Shown: positions 1-5,248, counted from the first letter of the stretch. The stretch is DNA of 8,055 nucleotides from Syntrophomonadaceae bacterium (GCA_007120815.1 SKMY01000093.1:1-8055); one strand, 5' to 3'. Notes: generated from the sequence alone by a model not told the origin. Program-made: numbers and translations.

Positions 1-133
1 CGCCCGGAACGTCTTCCAAAAGTACGTGGCCTTCTGCCAGGAGCCCCACCAGCAAGAGTTCGATGGAAGCGATTTTTCCCACAATAACGCCGGCCATATT
101 GTCCTGGATTCTCTTCACGTTTGCAGGTTGCAA
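1..133 (-). CDS. MoxR-family AAA+ ATPase, N-terminal fragment (runs off left edge)
   Basis: Only the first 44 codons are in the window. The reading from the TTG at 133-131 gives a helical start, then VIVGK (residues 16-20), IELLLVGLLAEGHVLLEDVPG (24-44). This matches the stretch just before the Walker A loop in MoxR ATPases, where GVGKT or GLGKT would follow and is cut off here. MoxR proteins are AAA+ ATPases that usually work as chaperones with VWA-domain partners or DUF58 proteins to mature or activate enzymes. The partner genes would lie outside the window. The TTG start is chosen because TAGGAGG (plus-strand 141-147) sits 7 nt upstream. A GTG five codons in and an ATG at codon 13 have no comparable site, and the latter would cut into the conserved region. 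Assignment rests on a short but highly characteristic segment. The subfamily cannot be judged. Confidence 0.85.
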   Translation of the reverse strand, partial: MQPANVKRIQDNMAGVIVGKIASIELLLVGLLAEGHVLLEDVPG

Positions 134-140
134 GAACAGC

Positions 141-147
141 CCTCCTA
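141..147 (-). promoter_or_regulatory. Ribosome binding site deciding the TTG start of the MoxR gene
   Basis: The minus strand reads TAGGAGG, then 7 nt, then TTG at 133-131. This is a near-perfect Shine-Dalgarno sequence and the only one near the gene start. It supports an unusual TTG initiation codon. Confidence 0.75.
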
Positions 148-356
148 AGCGGGTAGTTGATGATGACTCCTCAATGCGATCTATCATACATTCAATAAAA
201 ATGGGCTGCTGTTATTTGGCACTATCCTCTAACTTCTCTTCCTTTACTGCAAATCCTGCTGCGGCAAATTGCTGAACTATCGATATTTTTGGGGGTGGTA
301 ATGGCTGGAGTTAAGCCGTGTCACCCTTCTTCCTGGTCTGGAATAACATTTAAGTA

Positions 357-446
357 TAGGAATGCCGTTTTTTGCTTCCTAAGGTATCAGCTCCGGTTAG
401 CGGAAAGCGCCGGGGCGGTTAGTAAAGAGCGCACCCTTTTGGCTCT
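357..446 (+). ncRNA. Candidate structured 5' leader with three tandem stem-loops
   Basis: Three stems follow each other on the plus strand before the gene at 468. Stem 1 is TAGGAA (357-362) with TTCCTA (376-381), with a 2-bp GC/GC inner extension and a U-rich loop. Stem 2 is GCTCCGG (390-396) with CCGGGGC (410-416), 7 bp including one G-T wobble. Stem 3 is AGAGC (426-430) with GCTCT (442-446). The heptamer CGGTTAG occurs at 394-400 and again at 416-422 in similar contexts, giving an imperfect direct repeat. The ribosome site at 458-464 lies just after the third stem. This layout suits a cis-acting leader, but the consensus cores of the common riboswitches and T-boxes were not found. Function is unknown. 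Confidence 0.3.
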
Positions 447-457
447 ATCATTCAAAA

Positions 458-464
458 AGAGGTG
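458..464 (+). promoter_or_regulatory. Ribosome binding site for the 131-133 aa hypothetical gene
   Basis: AGAGGTG at 458-464 overlaps the possible GTG codon at 462, so that GTG cannot be the real start. From the end of GAGG it is 5 nt to ATG 468 and 8 nt to ATG 471, so translation should begin at one of these two adjacent ATG codons. Confidence 0.7.
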
Positions 465-467
465 AAA

Positions 468-866
468 ATGATGGATCATTTTCTTGAACATCCGAAAGTT
501 CAGTATATCCCCCTGCGTGTGATTAACCCTGAAGACGGGTTCTTATCGGAAGGCCTAAAAAAACCCAATTTTTATGTCTATCAAAATCACGAGCACCTAT
601 CCGTTGCCCTTTCCAATTTCAACCTGCCTGAAATGAACCCTGACCCTGAATTATTTGAAGACCACCAGGCAGTCATCGTTTTGAATTTCCAGGTGGAAAG
701 AGGGTTTTTTCGTTTCCTGACGGTGAAATGGATCGGAGAGAAGAAAGAAGGATACTTTCAAGTATTCTTCGTAACAAAAAAATATTTTCCCCGGCGCGTG
801 CTTCATTTTACCCTCTATACGAAAGAAGGCAATAAAACGGCCTGGAAAAATATTCACGTTTTGTAA
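468..866 (+). CDS. Hypothetical soluble protein, about 132 aa
   Basis: I do not recognise this family. The protein has no signal peptide, no membrane segment and no cysteines. It begins with MMDHFLEHPKVQYIPLRVIN. An alternation of hydrophobic and aromatic residues in the second half (AVIVLNF, GFFRFLTVKWIG, GYFQVFFVTKKYF, RRVLHFTLYT) suggests several beta strands, so a small beta-sandwich or barrel is plausible (inference). Lysine, arginine and aromatic residues are frequent toward the C-terminus. The start is taken at 468, with 471 nearly as good, because the ribosome site AGAGGTG covers the upstream GTG at 462. The gene diverges from the MoxR gene and converges on the DUF2177 gene 38 bp away. 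A structured leader precedes it. Ribosome site, uninterrupted frame and terminator make it likely to be a real gene. Its function is unknown. Confidence 0.75.
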   Translation: MMDHFLEHPKVQYIPLRVINPEDGFLSEGLKKPNFYVYQNHEHLSVALSNFNLPEMNPDPELFEDHQAVIVLNFQVERGFFRFLTVKWIGEKKEGYFQVFFVTKKYFPRRVLHFTLYTKEGNKTAWKNIHVL

Positions 867-897
867 CCGGCAACCGGCTGTTACTTTGCCGCAACTG

Positions 898-920
898 AAG
901 GTCGTTAAAACAACCTTTTT
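898..920 (+). terminator. Weak intrinsic terminator between convergent genes
   Basis: AAGGT (898-902) pairs with ACCTT (913-917). After a C-A mismatch, GT pairs with AC around a TAAA loop, and the structure ends in a run of five T (916-920). It would end transcription of the plus-strand gene stopping at 866. It overlaps the stop codon of the convergent minus-strand gene. On the minus strand the mismatch becomes a U-G wobble and the stem is better, but no U-run follows. The short stem makes this a modest call. Confidence 0.35.
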
Positions 921-1303
921 CCGTAGAAATGGCCAATGGTGGAAAGGGTCCCCGACAGCACGGCCCCCCAGACCAGATCGACCAGGGTAACCGTTAGCGG
1001 CCAGTTCTTCACGGTTGCGTGGTTGGTTAAGTCATAGGTGGCGTACGTCACGAGGCCAAAGAAGGCACCGGCCAGCAGCGCATATGTCCAACTGTTTTTT
1101 TCTATCGAAGGGTAAACGACAAAAAAGACAATGCCGGCGACGAAAAGAAAATAGAAAATAAGGGCCACTGCCCAATTAATATTTGTTTTCATGAGAAATC
1201 CCAGTTGTTGACGGTAAAAATTCCGGGCAACCAGGCCGAGCCACACCATGTCGATTAAGAAAAAGGCGCCCAGGGTGACCAGGTACAATTTAATGATTTG
1301 CAT
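905..1303 (-). CDS. DUF2177 family membrane protein
   Basis: This 132-aa protein consists almost entirely of four predicted membrane helices, at about residues 5-24, 43-63, 73-92 and 102-124. It carries the residue pattern of DUF2177 proteins: an Asp and WLG in the first helix (D18, W21-G23), FYRQQLG (29-35), TYDLTNHAT (89-97) after the third helix, and a late Asp followed by WG (D109, W112-G113). The buried Asp residues and the TYDLTN motif suggest a functional polar site in the membrane, but no activity is established for the family to my knowledge. The ATG at 1303-1301 is chosen because GGGAGG lies 9 nt upstream. A longer reading to 1339 would add a non-conserved, polar N-terminus ahead of the first helix. 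It is the last gene of the minus-strand unit that begins with the DAK2–DegV fusion, 84 bp after the DUF1295 gene. Confidence 0.85.
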   Translation of the reverse strand: MQIIKLYLVTLGAFFLIDMVWLGLVARNFYRQQLGFLMKTNINWAVALIFYFLFVAGIVFFVVYPSIEKNSWTYALLAGAFFGLVTYATYDLTNHATVKNWPLTVTLVDLVWGAVLSGTLSTIGHFYGKRLF

Positions 1304-1329
1304 TACAATGTTCCTCCCATCCCCCTGCT

Positions 1330-1380
1330 GCAGCGACAAATGGCCTGGACCTGGAAGCCCATTGGCTGACTCTTCGCTGC
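1330..1380 (-). repeat. Intercistronic inverted repeat between the DUF1295 and DUF2177 genes
   Basis: Perfect 7-bp arms GCAGCGA (1330-1336) and TCGCTGC (1374-1380) enclose a second pair, AATGG and CCATT, and a small AGCC/GGCT hairpin. The structure fills most of the 84-bp gap between the two genes. No T-run follows on the minus strand, so it is not an intrinsic terminator. It could be an RNA-processing or stabilising element that sets different levels for the two membrane proteins. Confidence 0.35.
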
Positions 1381-1387
1381 CGCAAAG

Positions 1388-2164
1388 TTAATTCGTTTTC
1401 TTTGGAAACCAGGGGAAAAATTTGCTGGTTACCCGGGCATACGCTTGAAATTCTTTGTTGTCCTGGTATTTTTTTTCCAGCATAGGCACGCCGGAAACAA
1501 AAAGGAGCATCCCGGTAATGGTCAGCGGACTGATGATCCCGGTCCAACCCTGGGGTACCGAAAGAGCCAGGATAAAGATACCCCACCACATGGTAGCCTC
1601 ACCAAAGTAGTTGGGATGGCGGGAGTATTTCCAAAGCCCCGTCTTGATGATATGCCCTTTGTTGGCCGGGTCCTGCTTAAATTGAGCCAGCTGTTTATCC
1701 CCTACGGCTTCAAAATAAAAACCGGTCAACCATACCAGCAGTCCCAGGAAATCAAGAAAACGAAGCCCCGGCGTTGAGTTGGCATTGATCAGGATGATGG
1801 GATAGGCGATAACCAACATCAAAGCCCCCTGCAGCATAAATACCTGGAAAAAGGCCCGGGGCACCAGCCAGCGCCCCCACTCTTTCCGCCATTTGGCATA
1901 GCGAAAATCTTCCGGTTTTCCCCAGTTGCGCCGGACGATATGGTAGGAGAGTCTGCCACCCCAGATAAAAACCAGTGCCGCTACCAGCAAGCTTCTTTCC
2001 GTGTACGTGCCCTGGCTGAACAAAGCCACCAGCGTAACCACAATGAATCCGGCACCCCAACCCATGTCGACAATCGAGTTGTTTTTTATCACCTGGGCCA
2101 CCAGGAAAAAAATCAGGAAATATATAAAAACAGCGACCGCAACCTGAATGAATAGCTCAGACAT
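1388..2164 (-). CDS. DUF1295 domain membrane protein (steroid 5-alpha-reductase / ICMT-like fold)
   Basis: This is a 258-aa integral membrane protein with about six or seven hydrophobic segments (roughly 5-25, 38-50, 57-70, 105-127, 137-152, 190-205, 208-228). DUF1295 hallmarks are present: IVDMGWG (31-37) after the first helix, GDKQLAQFK (155-163), the signature [14 protein letters not shown] (176-189) followed by WWG, and a C-terminal EKKY...[17 protein letters not shown] (230-254). The RHPNYxGE motif is shared with isoprenylcysteine methyltransferases and sterol or fatty-chain reductases, where it takes part in SAM or NADPH binding. A redox or methyl-transfer reaction on a membrane lipid is therefore plausible, but the substrate is unknown. 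The ATG at 2164 has AAGGAG 7-8 nt upstream. It begins only 17 bp after the DAK2–DegV stop, implying cotranscription with that gene. Length is typical for the family. Confidence 0.9.
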   Translation of the reverse strand: MSELFIQVAVAVFIYFLIFFLVAQVIKNNSIVDMGWGAGFIVVTLVALFSQGTYTERSLLVAALVFIWGGRLSYHIVRRNWGKPEDFRYAKWRKEWGRWLVPRAFFQVFMLQGALMLVIAYPIILINANSTPGLRFLDFLGLLVWLTGFYFEAVGDKQLAQFKQDPANKGHIIKTGLWKYSRHPNYFGEATMWWGIFILALSVPQGWTGIISPLTITGMLLFVSGVPMLEKKYQDNKEFQAYARVTSKFFPWFPKKTN

Positions 2165-2181
2165 CTTTTAGCTCCTTGTAA

Positions 2182-3990
2182 TTAATTATTTTTAACTTCA
2201 ATTCCCGGGTCGGCCATCAAGCAAACGGCAACTGCACCCAGGCCGGCGCTCAAGGCCACAATGGGAGAAATCTCCACCACGTACTCCGGTGCTCTACCCA
2301 AAAGCCGGGAGCAGAGTTCCTGGTAGGAAGCAGCTTTGTCCGGCGCCCCGGCATGCACGATACAGTACCTGACAGAAGCATGTCGATCCTGTGTTTTCTT
2401 AAGAATACTCATAATCTTATTGGTGTTGGAGCGACGGGTTAGCGCGTTTGCAAACGCCACACCCCGACCATCTTCATCCAGGGAAACAATGGGCTTAAAG
2501 TTTAAAAGGTTGGCAATGAAGCCCTTCATCGGGCTCACCCGGCCTCCCCGCACCATGTACTTGAAAGTGGCAACGCTGACAAATATCTTTGTTTCGGGTA
2601 TAATTTGCTCCAACTCTCGGACAATTTCATCGTGCGCTTTCCCGGCTGAAATTAACTCGGCCGCTTTCTGCACCAGCAGCCCTTGTGCCCCTGAATTTAA
2701 CTTGGAATTAATCACCGTTATTTTTTTTCCTTCCTCCTTAAGCGTTTCAGCGGCGCTTTTAAACACGTTCCATGTACCGCTCAGTTCCTTGGAAACAGCG
2801 ATCATGATAATGGACTCGTAATGATTGCTTAAAAAAGAAAGAAGCTGCTTCACCTGTTGAAAGGTGGGTTGGGATGACGTAGGGTACTCCTCTACCTGAT
2901 CGAGAATATCGTATATTTTCCCCGGTTGGATGGATAGTTTGTCTAAAAAGACCGAACCCTCAATTTCCAGGTTTATAGGAATAACGTGGATCTGGTTATC
3001 ATCGATGATTTGCTGGGGCAAATCGGCAATGGAATCGGTCACCAGAGCGATATCGTGCTTGCGCTGATGGACAATCTGGTACTGCTTTTTCATGTCGTCC
3101 ACTTTCTGGTTGATTAATGTACCATACTCTACCAGGCTAAAAAAGAATTTTTCCGGTTGATTGGTATGAAGGTGGATCTTGGCTTTTTCCGAGGACCCGG
3201 CAACAATCAACGAGTCTCCCAGGTGTTCGACGGAGGTTCGAATTCGTTGGTGGTCCATGGCAGTACCGATCAAAAGCGCCTCACAGCAATAACGAAGATC
3301 AATGTCGCCGCGGATTCCTTCCAGGGGTTCCTGAATGTCTTCCACCGTTCGCCTCCTGGTCAGCAGAGGCTTAATGTTTCCCGTTTTCAATAAATTGGCT
3401 ACGCCTTCAAGAAAGTAGACGAATCCCTGGGCACCGGCGTCAACGACATTCGCATCCTTTAGAACTTTCAATTTTTCCGGTGTATCTTGCAAGGAGAGTC
3501 GGGCCCTGTCCAGCGCCTTCACGAGCATTTTTGTAAAATCATTGGTTTCCTCTCCAAGCCTGTAAACCCCTTCCGCCCAGTCCTTGAGCACAGTCAGCAT
3601 GGTTCCTTCTACCGGCTTTGAAACAGCCCCGTAAGCATAAGGAACCGCTCTAAACACGGATTCTCCAAAGGCCCTGGTGGAAAGTTTTTCTTGCTGCCCA
3701 ATTTCCTTGGAAAGCCCGTTAATGAATTGGGCCAGGATAATCCCCGAGTTGCCTCTCGCTCCGCTTAAAGAAGCATCAGCCAGAGATCGGACGGTTTCGC
3801 CGGCATACCTGGAGGGTTTGACAGAATCAACAATATAGTTCAAGGTGGCGGATAAGTTATTTCCCGTGTCGCTGTCAAAAACGGGAAAGACATTGATGCG
3901 GTTCAACAACTTTTTGTACCGGGTTACCTCTCGGGCCCCGGCCAAAAAGGCATAATAAATATGGCTCCCGTTAATATACGTCATGGTCAT
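2182..3990 (-). CDS. DAK2–DegV fusion: fatty-acid-kinase-type FakA N-terminus joined to a FakB-like fatty-acid-binding domain
   Basis: In Firmicutes FakA (DAK2 kinase) phosphorylates a fatty acid held by a separate FakB (DegV) protein. Here both parts lie in one 602-aa chain. Residues about 1-205 are the DAK2/DhaL nucleotide domain, with the Mg-ATP Asp loop INVFPVFDSDTGNN (D39, D41), SGARGNSG (76-83), EGTMLTV (128-134) and VVDAGAQGF (182-190). Residues about 225-308 match the FakA middle domain, with YC (C235) and HLHTN (H273, H275), the probable metal ligands. Residues 312-602 are a DegV fold: VTDSIADLP (317-325), TSSQP (371-375), SKELSGTW (400-407), a GGR loop (482-484), NFKPI (497-501) and a C-terminal glycine loop. 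Two oddities stand out: the usual DGDTG is DSDTG, and Ser581 replaces the His of the family's HxGPG motif. ATG 3990 has GAGGTG 6 nt upstream, while the in-frame ATG at 3984 is too distant. It heads the minus-strand unit with the DUF1295 and DUF2177 genes. The acyl specificity is unknown. Confidence 0.9.
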   Translation of the reverse strand: MTMTYINGSHIYYAFLAGAREVTRYKKLLNRINVFPVFDSDTGNNLSATLNYIVDSVKPSRYAGETVRSLADASLSGARGNSGIILAQFINGLSKEIGQQEKLSTRAFGESVFRAVPYAYGAVSKPVEGTMLTVLKDWAEGVYRLGEETNDFTKMLVKALDRARLSLQDTPEKLKVLKDANVVDAGAQGFVYFLEGVANLLKTGNIKPLLTRRRTVEDIQEPLEGIRGDIDLRYCCEALLIGTAMDHQRIRTSVEHLGDSLIVAGSSEKAKIHLHTNQPEKFFFSLVEYGTLINQKVDDMKKQYQIVHQRKHDIALVTDSIADLPQQIIDDNQIHVIPINLEIEGSVFLDKLSIQPGKIYDILDQVEEYPTSSQPTFQQVKQLLSFLSNHYESIIMIAVSKELSGTWNVFKSAAETLKEEGKKITVINSKLNSGAQGLLVQKAAELISAGKAHDEIVRELEQIIPETKIFVSVATFKYMVRGGRVSPMKGFIANLLNFKPIVSLDEDGRGVAFANALTRRSNTNKIMSILKKTQDRHASVRYCIVHAGAPDKAASYQELCSRLLGRAPEYVVEISPIVALSAGLGAVAVCLMADPGIEVKNN

Positions 3991-4028
3991 TTACTTCACC
4001 TCACTTCCTATATATTCATTATTACTTA

Positions 4029-4056
4029 ATAATATGTTGTTTCGCCAAAACCCCAA
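4029..4056 (-). promoter_or_regulatory. Possible sigma-A promoter of the DAK2–DegV operon
   Basis: On the minus strand TTGGGG (4051-4056) is followed after 16 nt by TATTAT (4029-4034), about 40 nt upstream of the start codon. The -10 is good and the -35 is poor beyond its TTG. The surrounding AT-richness makes chance matches likely. Confidence 0.3.
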
Positions 4057-4135
4057 AAAATCCTGCAAAAAACAAAAAATTTCCCTGTGGTTTTACCATT
4101 TGCATACGTTGCTTCTAGGTGGTAGGAATGTCCAT

Positions 4136-4205
4136 CCCAGTCTCTCTGGGCTCCGCTGCGCTCCAGTGACGCTGAAATCGTCCTTATCGCTGGCAAATTC
4201 GCGCT
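4136..4205. repeat. Candidate dispersed palindromic repeat
   Basis: The block starts with CCCAG-TCTCT-CTGGG (4136-4150). It continues with a GC-rich CTCCGCTGCGCTCCAG, then CCAGTGA pairs with TCGCTGG (one mismatch) across a 17-nt spacer. Its GC content and symmetry differ sharply from the AT-rich flank at 3991-4085. From memory it resembles repeated intergenic blocks of Clostridia such as Pelotomaculum. That resemblance is not verified. Confidence 0.3.
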
Positions 4206-4225
4206 TTACTCAATAACTATTCTGT

Positions 4226-4271
4226 GCTGGATAAAAGCAAGAAAGAGCATTTTGATCGCTTTTCAGCCAGC
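4226..4271. repeat. Long inverted repeat (two-part stem)
   Basis: GCTGG (4226-4230) pairs with CCAGC (4267-4271). After a small internal loop, AAAAGC (4233-4238) pairs with GCTTTT (4258-4263). Together that is 11 perfect base pairs around a 19-nt loop. No T-run follows on either strand, so it is not an intrinsic terminator. It lies in the untranslated stretch downstream of the ACT-domain gene. Confidence 0.4.
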
Positions 4272-4379
4272 GTAAGCAGGAAATAAGCCGGGTTTGTGGT
4301 ATTTTTAATGTGCAGGGTGAGCAGTGAAATCTAAAGGCAGGGTTGCATGATGAAAAAAAACATCCAAAGGCCTTCCCTC

Positions 4380-4424
4380 AGCGCCTTTTTTACCAACTGG
4401 AAAGCATCCAGGGCGGCTTTTTTT
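4380..4424 (+). terminator. Orphan plus-strand terminator-like hairpin
   Basis: AGCGCC (4380-4385) pairs with GGCGGCT (4412-4418, one bulged G). The enclosed loop carries its own perfect stem, CTGGA (4397-4401) with TCCAG (4407-4411), and seven T follow (4418-4424). This works only for plus-strand transcription, yet both neighbouring genes are on the minus strand. It would therefore end an unannotated plus-strand transcript from 3991-4380, or be a chance structure. Confidence 0.35.
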
Positions 4425-4652
4425 CAGAAAATCAAAATGGCTGCCAGGAACAATTGGATCAAGTTCCGAACCGGCAAAAACTGCTGCGGGCATCACGGAG
4501 AAGTGGGTTGTTGAAAGATTGGGGACGGTTCGGTTCGAACCGATGACCAGGCTGAATAATTGACTTCCGTGGTAATTGGCTCCCATGAACAAGTCATTGG
4601 TTGCAGGCAACGTTTTTTCTCCCAAAGGTTTACTCTGAAAAGGAACCGGTTT

Positions 4653-5051
4653 TTACTCCTGCTTATCAAAACCCCGTACCAGGTGTCCGGCTTCCCTCAA
4701 CACGGCCTGGGCCTTATCCAGGTGAGAGATTTTTACCAGAACATAGTCTGTATCGTAAGTTGAAAGAACAAAAATGGGTATTTCTGCCTTGGCCAGGGGC
4801 TCAGCAAGGGAAGCCAAAACCCCGGTCTGAGAAAAATCTAAAGGGCCGGACACTTTCAGGCAGCGCCAACCCCTTTCACATTTGGCTTCAGGGGGTGATT
4901 CCCCTTCAGGGCAGACGACGGAAACCTCCTCGGATGTGGCAGTGACAGAGTAAAGTTCCCCCGACAAAGATCCCGTTAAAAGGGGAGAGCCCGCTTCTAA
5001 GCGGCAGACGGCATAAAGGTCTTCCAATAGATACAAGGTTAATCCGCTCAT
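4653..5051 (-). CDS. ACT-domain protein (COG3603-like, ACT_7 type)
   Basis: This is a small soluble protein of 132 aa. Residues about 62-125 match the ACT_7 pattern: RCLKVSGPLDFSQTGVLASL (63-82), a helix running to KAEIPIFVLSTYDTDYVLV (88-106), and a final helix HLDKAQAVLREAGH (110-123). The N-terminal half (1-60) forms the partner domain common in COG3603-like proteins. ACT domains bind amino acids or other small ligands at dimer interfaces, and free-standing proteins of this type are thought to be sensors. The ligand here is unknown. The ATG at 5051 is chosen because GAGGTG lies 7 nt upstream; an overlapping ATG at 5055 is in another frame. A near-consensus promoter lies at 5090-5118. It diverges from clpC. 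No cotranscribed neighbour is evident, since the next minus-strand gene begins 660 bp downstream. Confidence 0.85.
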   Translation of the reverse strand: MSGLTLYLLEDLYAVCRLEAGSPLLTGSLSGELYSVTATSEEVSVVCPEGESPPEAKCERGWRCLKVSGPLDFSQTGVLASLAEPLAKAEIPIFVLSTYDTDYVLVKISHLDKAQAVLREAGHLVRGFDKQE

Positions 5052-5089
5052 TCATTTTCACCTCAAAGCAAAGTCGCTGTACCGCCTCT

Positions 5090-5118
5090 ATTATATAATA
5101 TCAGAGGGACCCGTGTAA
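5090..5118 (-). promoter_or_regulatory. Sigma-A promoter of the ACT-domain gene
   Basis: On the minus strand TTACAC (5113-5118) is followed after 17 nt by a perfect TATAAT (5090-5095). The predicted start of transcription is near 5083, about 32 nt before the start codon. The spacing is optimal. Confidence 0.7.
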
Positions 5119-5134
5119 TTCCTTTTTTGAACAT

Positions 5135-5157
5135 CATTGGGCAGCCCCTGCTCAATG
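5135..5157 (+). repeat. Ten-base-pair hairpin in the clpC/ACT intergenic region
   Basis: CATTGGGCAG (5135-5144) and CTGCTCAATG (5148-5157) pair over 10 bp with one G-U wobble and a 3-nt loop when read on the plus strand. No T-run follows. It lies upstream of both divergent promoters, so it may be a DNA-level site or part of an RNA not otherwise recognised. Confidence 0.4.
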
Positions 5158-5177
5158 CAGGCAAGGAGAATGGAAAT

Positions 5178-5195
5178 AATGATTAGCAAATCATT
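5178..5195. repeat. Perfect 7-bp inverted repeat, operator-like
   Basis: AATGATT (5178-5184) and AATCATT (5189-5195) are separated by AGCA. The dyad is the size of a binding site for a dimeric repressor. It lies about 60 bp upstream of the clpC -35 and about 60 bp upstream of the ACT promoter. A TTGACA at 5203-5208 has no matching -10. Confidence 0.3.
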
Positions 5196-5221
5196 GGTTT
5201 TATTGACAAATTAATCATATT

Positions 5222-5248
5222 TGGGCTTTTTTTGATTCCCCAAGCCCA
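5222..5248. repeat. Inverted repeat just upstream of the clpC promoter
   Basis: TGGGCTT (5222-5228) and AAGCCCA (5242-5248) form a 7-bp stem with a 13-nt loop. Only TTTT follows on the plus strand, before the -35 at 5258. It could be a protein-binding dyad or a weak terminator that shields the clpC promoter from upstream transcription. Confidence 0.35.

Larger units (their letters stand above)
134..461. other. Divergent intergenic region between the moxR-like gene and the gene at 468
   Basis: This 328-bp stretch separates two diverging genes. On the minus side it holds the MoxR ribosome site and a TATGAT that could be a -10 (plus-strand 183-188), but no convincing -35 lies 16-18 nt upstream, so no promoter is called. 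A minus-strand open frame of about 30 codons without a start codon ends at 212. On the plus side, 357-446 folds into three consecutive stem-loops upstream of the next gene (listed separately). No known riboswitch class, tRNA or transposon end was recognised. Confidence 0.5.
3991..4652. other. Gene-poor intergenic region rich in inverted repeats
   Basis: These 662 bp lie between the 3' end of the ACT-domain gene and the start of the DAK2–DegV gene, both on the minus strand. Open frames here (for example 4305-4625 on the minus strand, and 3983-4216 and 4343-4546 on the plus strand) have no ribosome site and no family-like residue pattern, so none is called. The stretch contains a CCCAG/CTGGG hairpin (4136-4150), a repeat-like block (4136-4205), a long hairpin (4226-4271), a plus-strand terminator-like structure (4380-4424), a 12-bp palindrome CGGTTCGAACCG (4531-4542) and a short GTTG/CAAC stem followed by six T (4600-4618). 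It could hold an untranslated RNA or decayed mobile-element sequence. No tRNA, tmRNA, RNase P or SRP RNA core was recognised. Confidence 0.5.

Noticed and set aside
462..467. GTG at 462 as start of the hypothetical gene, and GTG at 5442 as start of clpC
   Set aside because: In both cases the GTG is part of the Shine-Dalgarno sequence itself. The ATG a few codons downstream has proper spacing, and for clpC it also matches the family's usual N-terminus.
1752..2060. 102-codon minus-strand open frame inside the DUF1295 gene, and a 99-codon frame at 1290-1589
   Set aside because: Both overlap the DUF1295 gene in another frame. That gene has clear family motifs and a ribosome site. The alternative frames have neither.
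2336..2821. 161-codon plus-strand open frame antisense to the DAK2–DegV gene
   Set aside because: It is a shadow of a gene with strong domain evidence and has no ribosome site or recognisable motifs.
4519..4550. tRNA T-arm-like GGTTCGAACC
   Set aside because: The flanking bases do not form a 5-bp T-stem around TTCGAAC, and no acceptor stem, anticodon arm or D-arm can be placed around it. It is simply a palindrome.
4305..4625. 106-codon minus-strand open frame in the 3991-4652 gap
   Set aside because: It would start at TTG with no convincing ribosome site, has no recognisable family pattern, and is interrupted by hairpin and repeat-like sequence. Its composition does not resemble the neighbouring real proteins.
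5180..5215. ATG with an upstream AAGGAG that could encode an 11-residue leader peptide
   Set aside because: The frame is only 11 codons, the start lies inside a perfect inverted repeat, and no promoter supports plus-strand transcription at that point.
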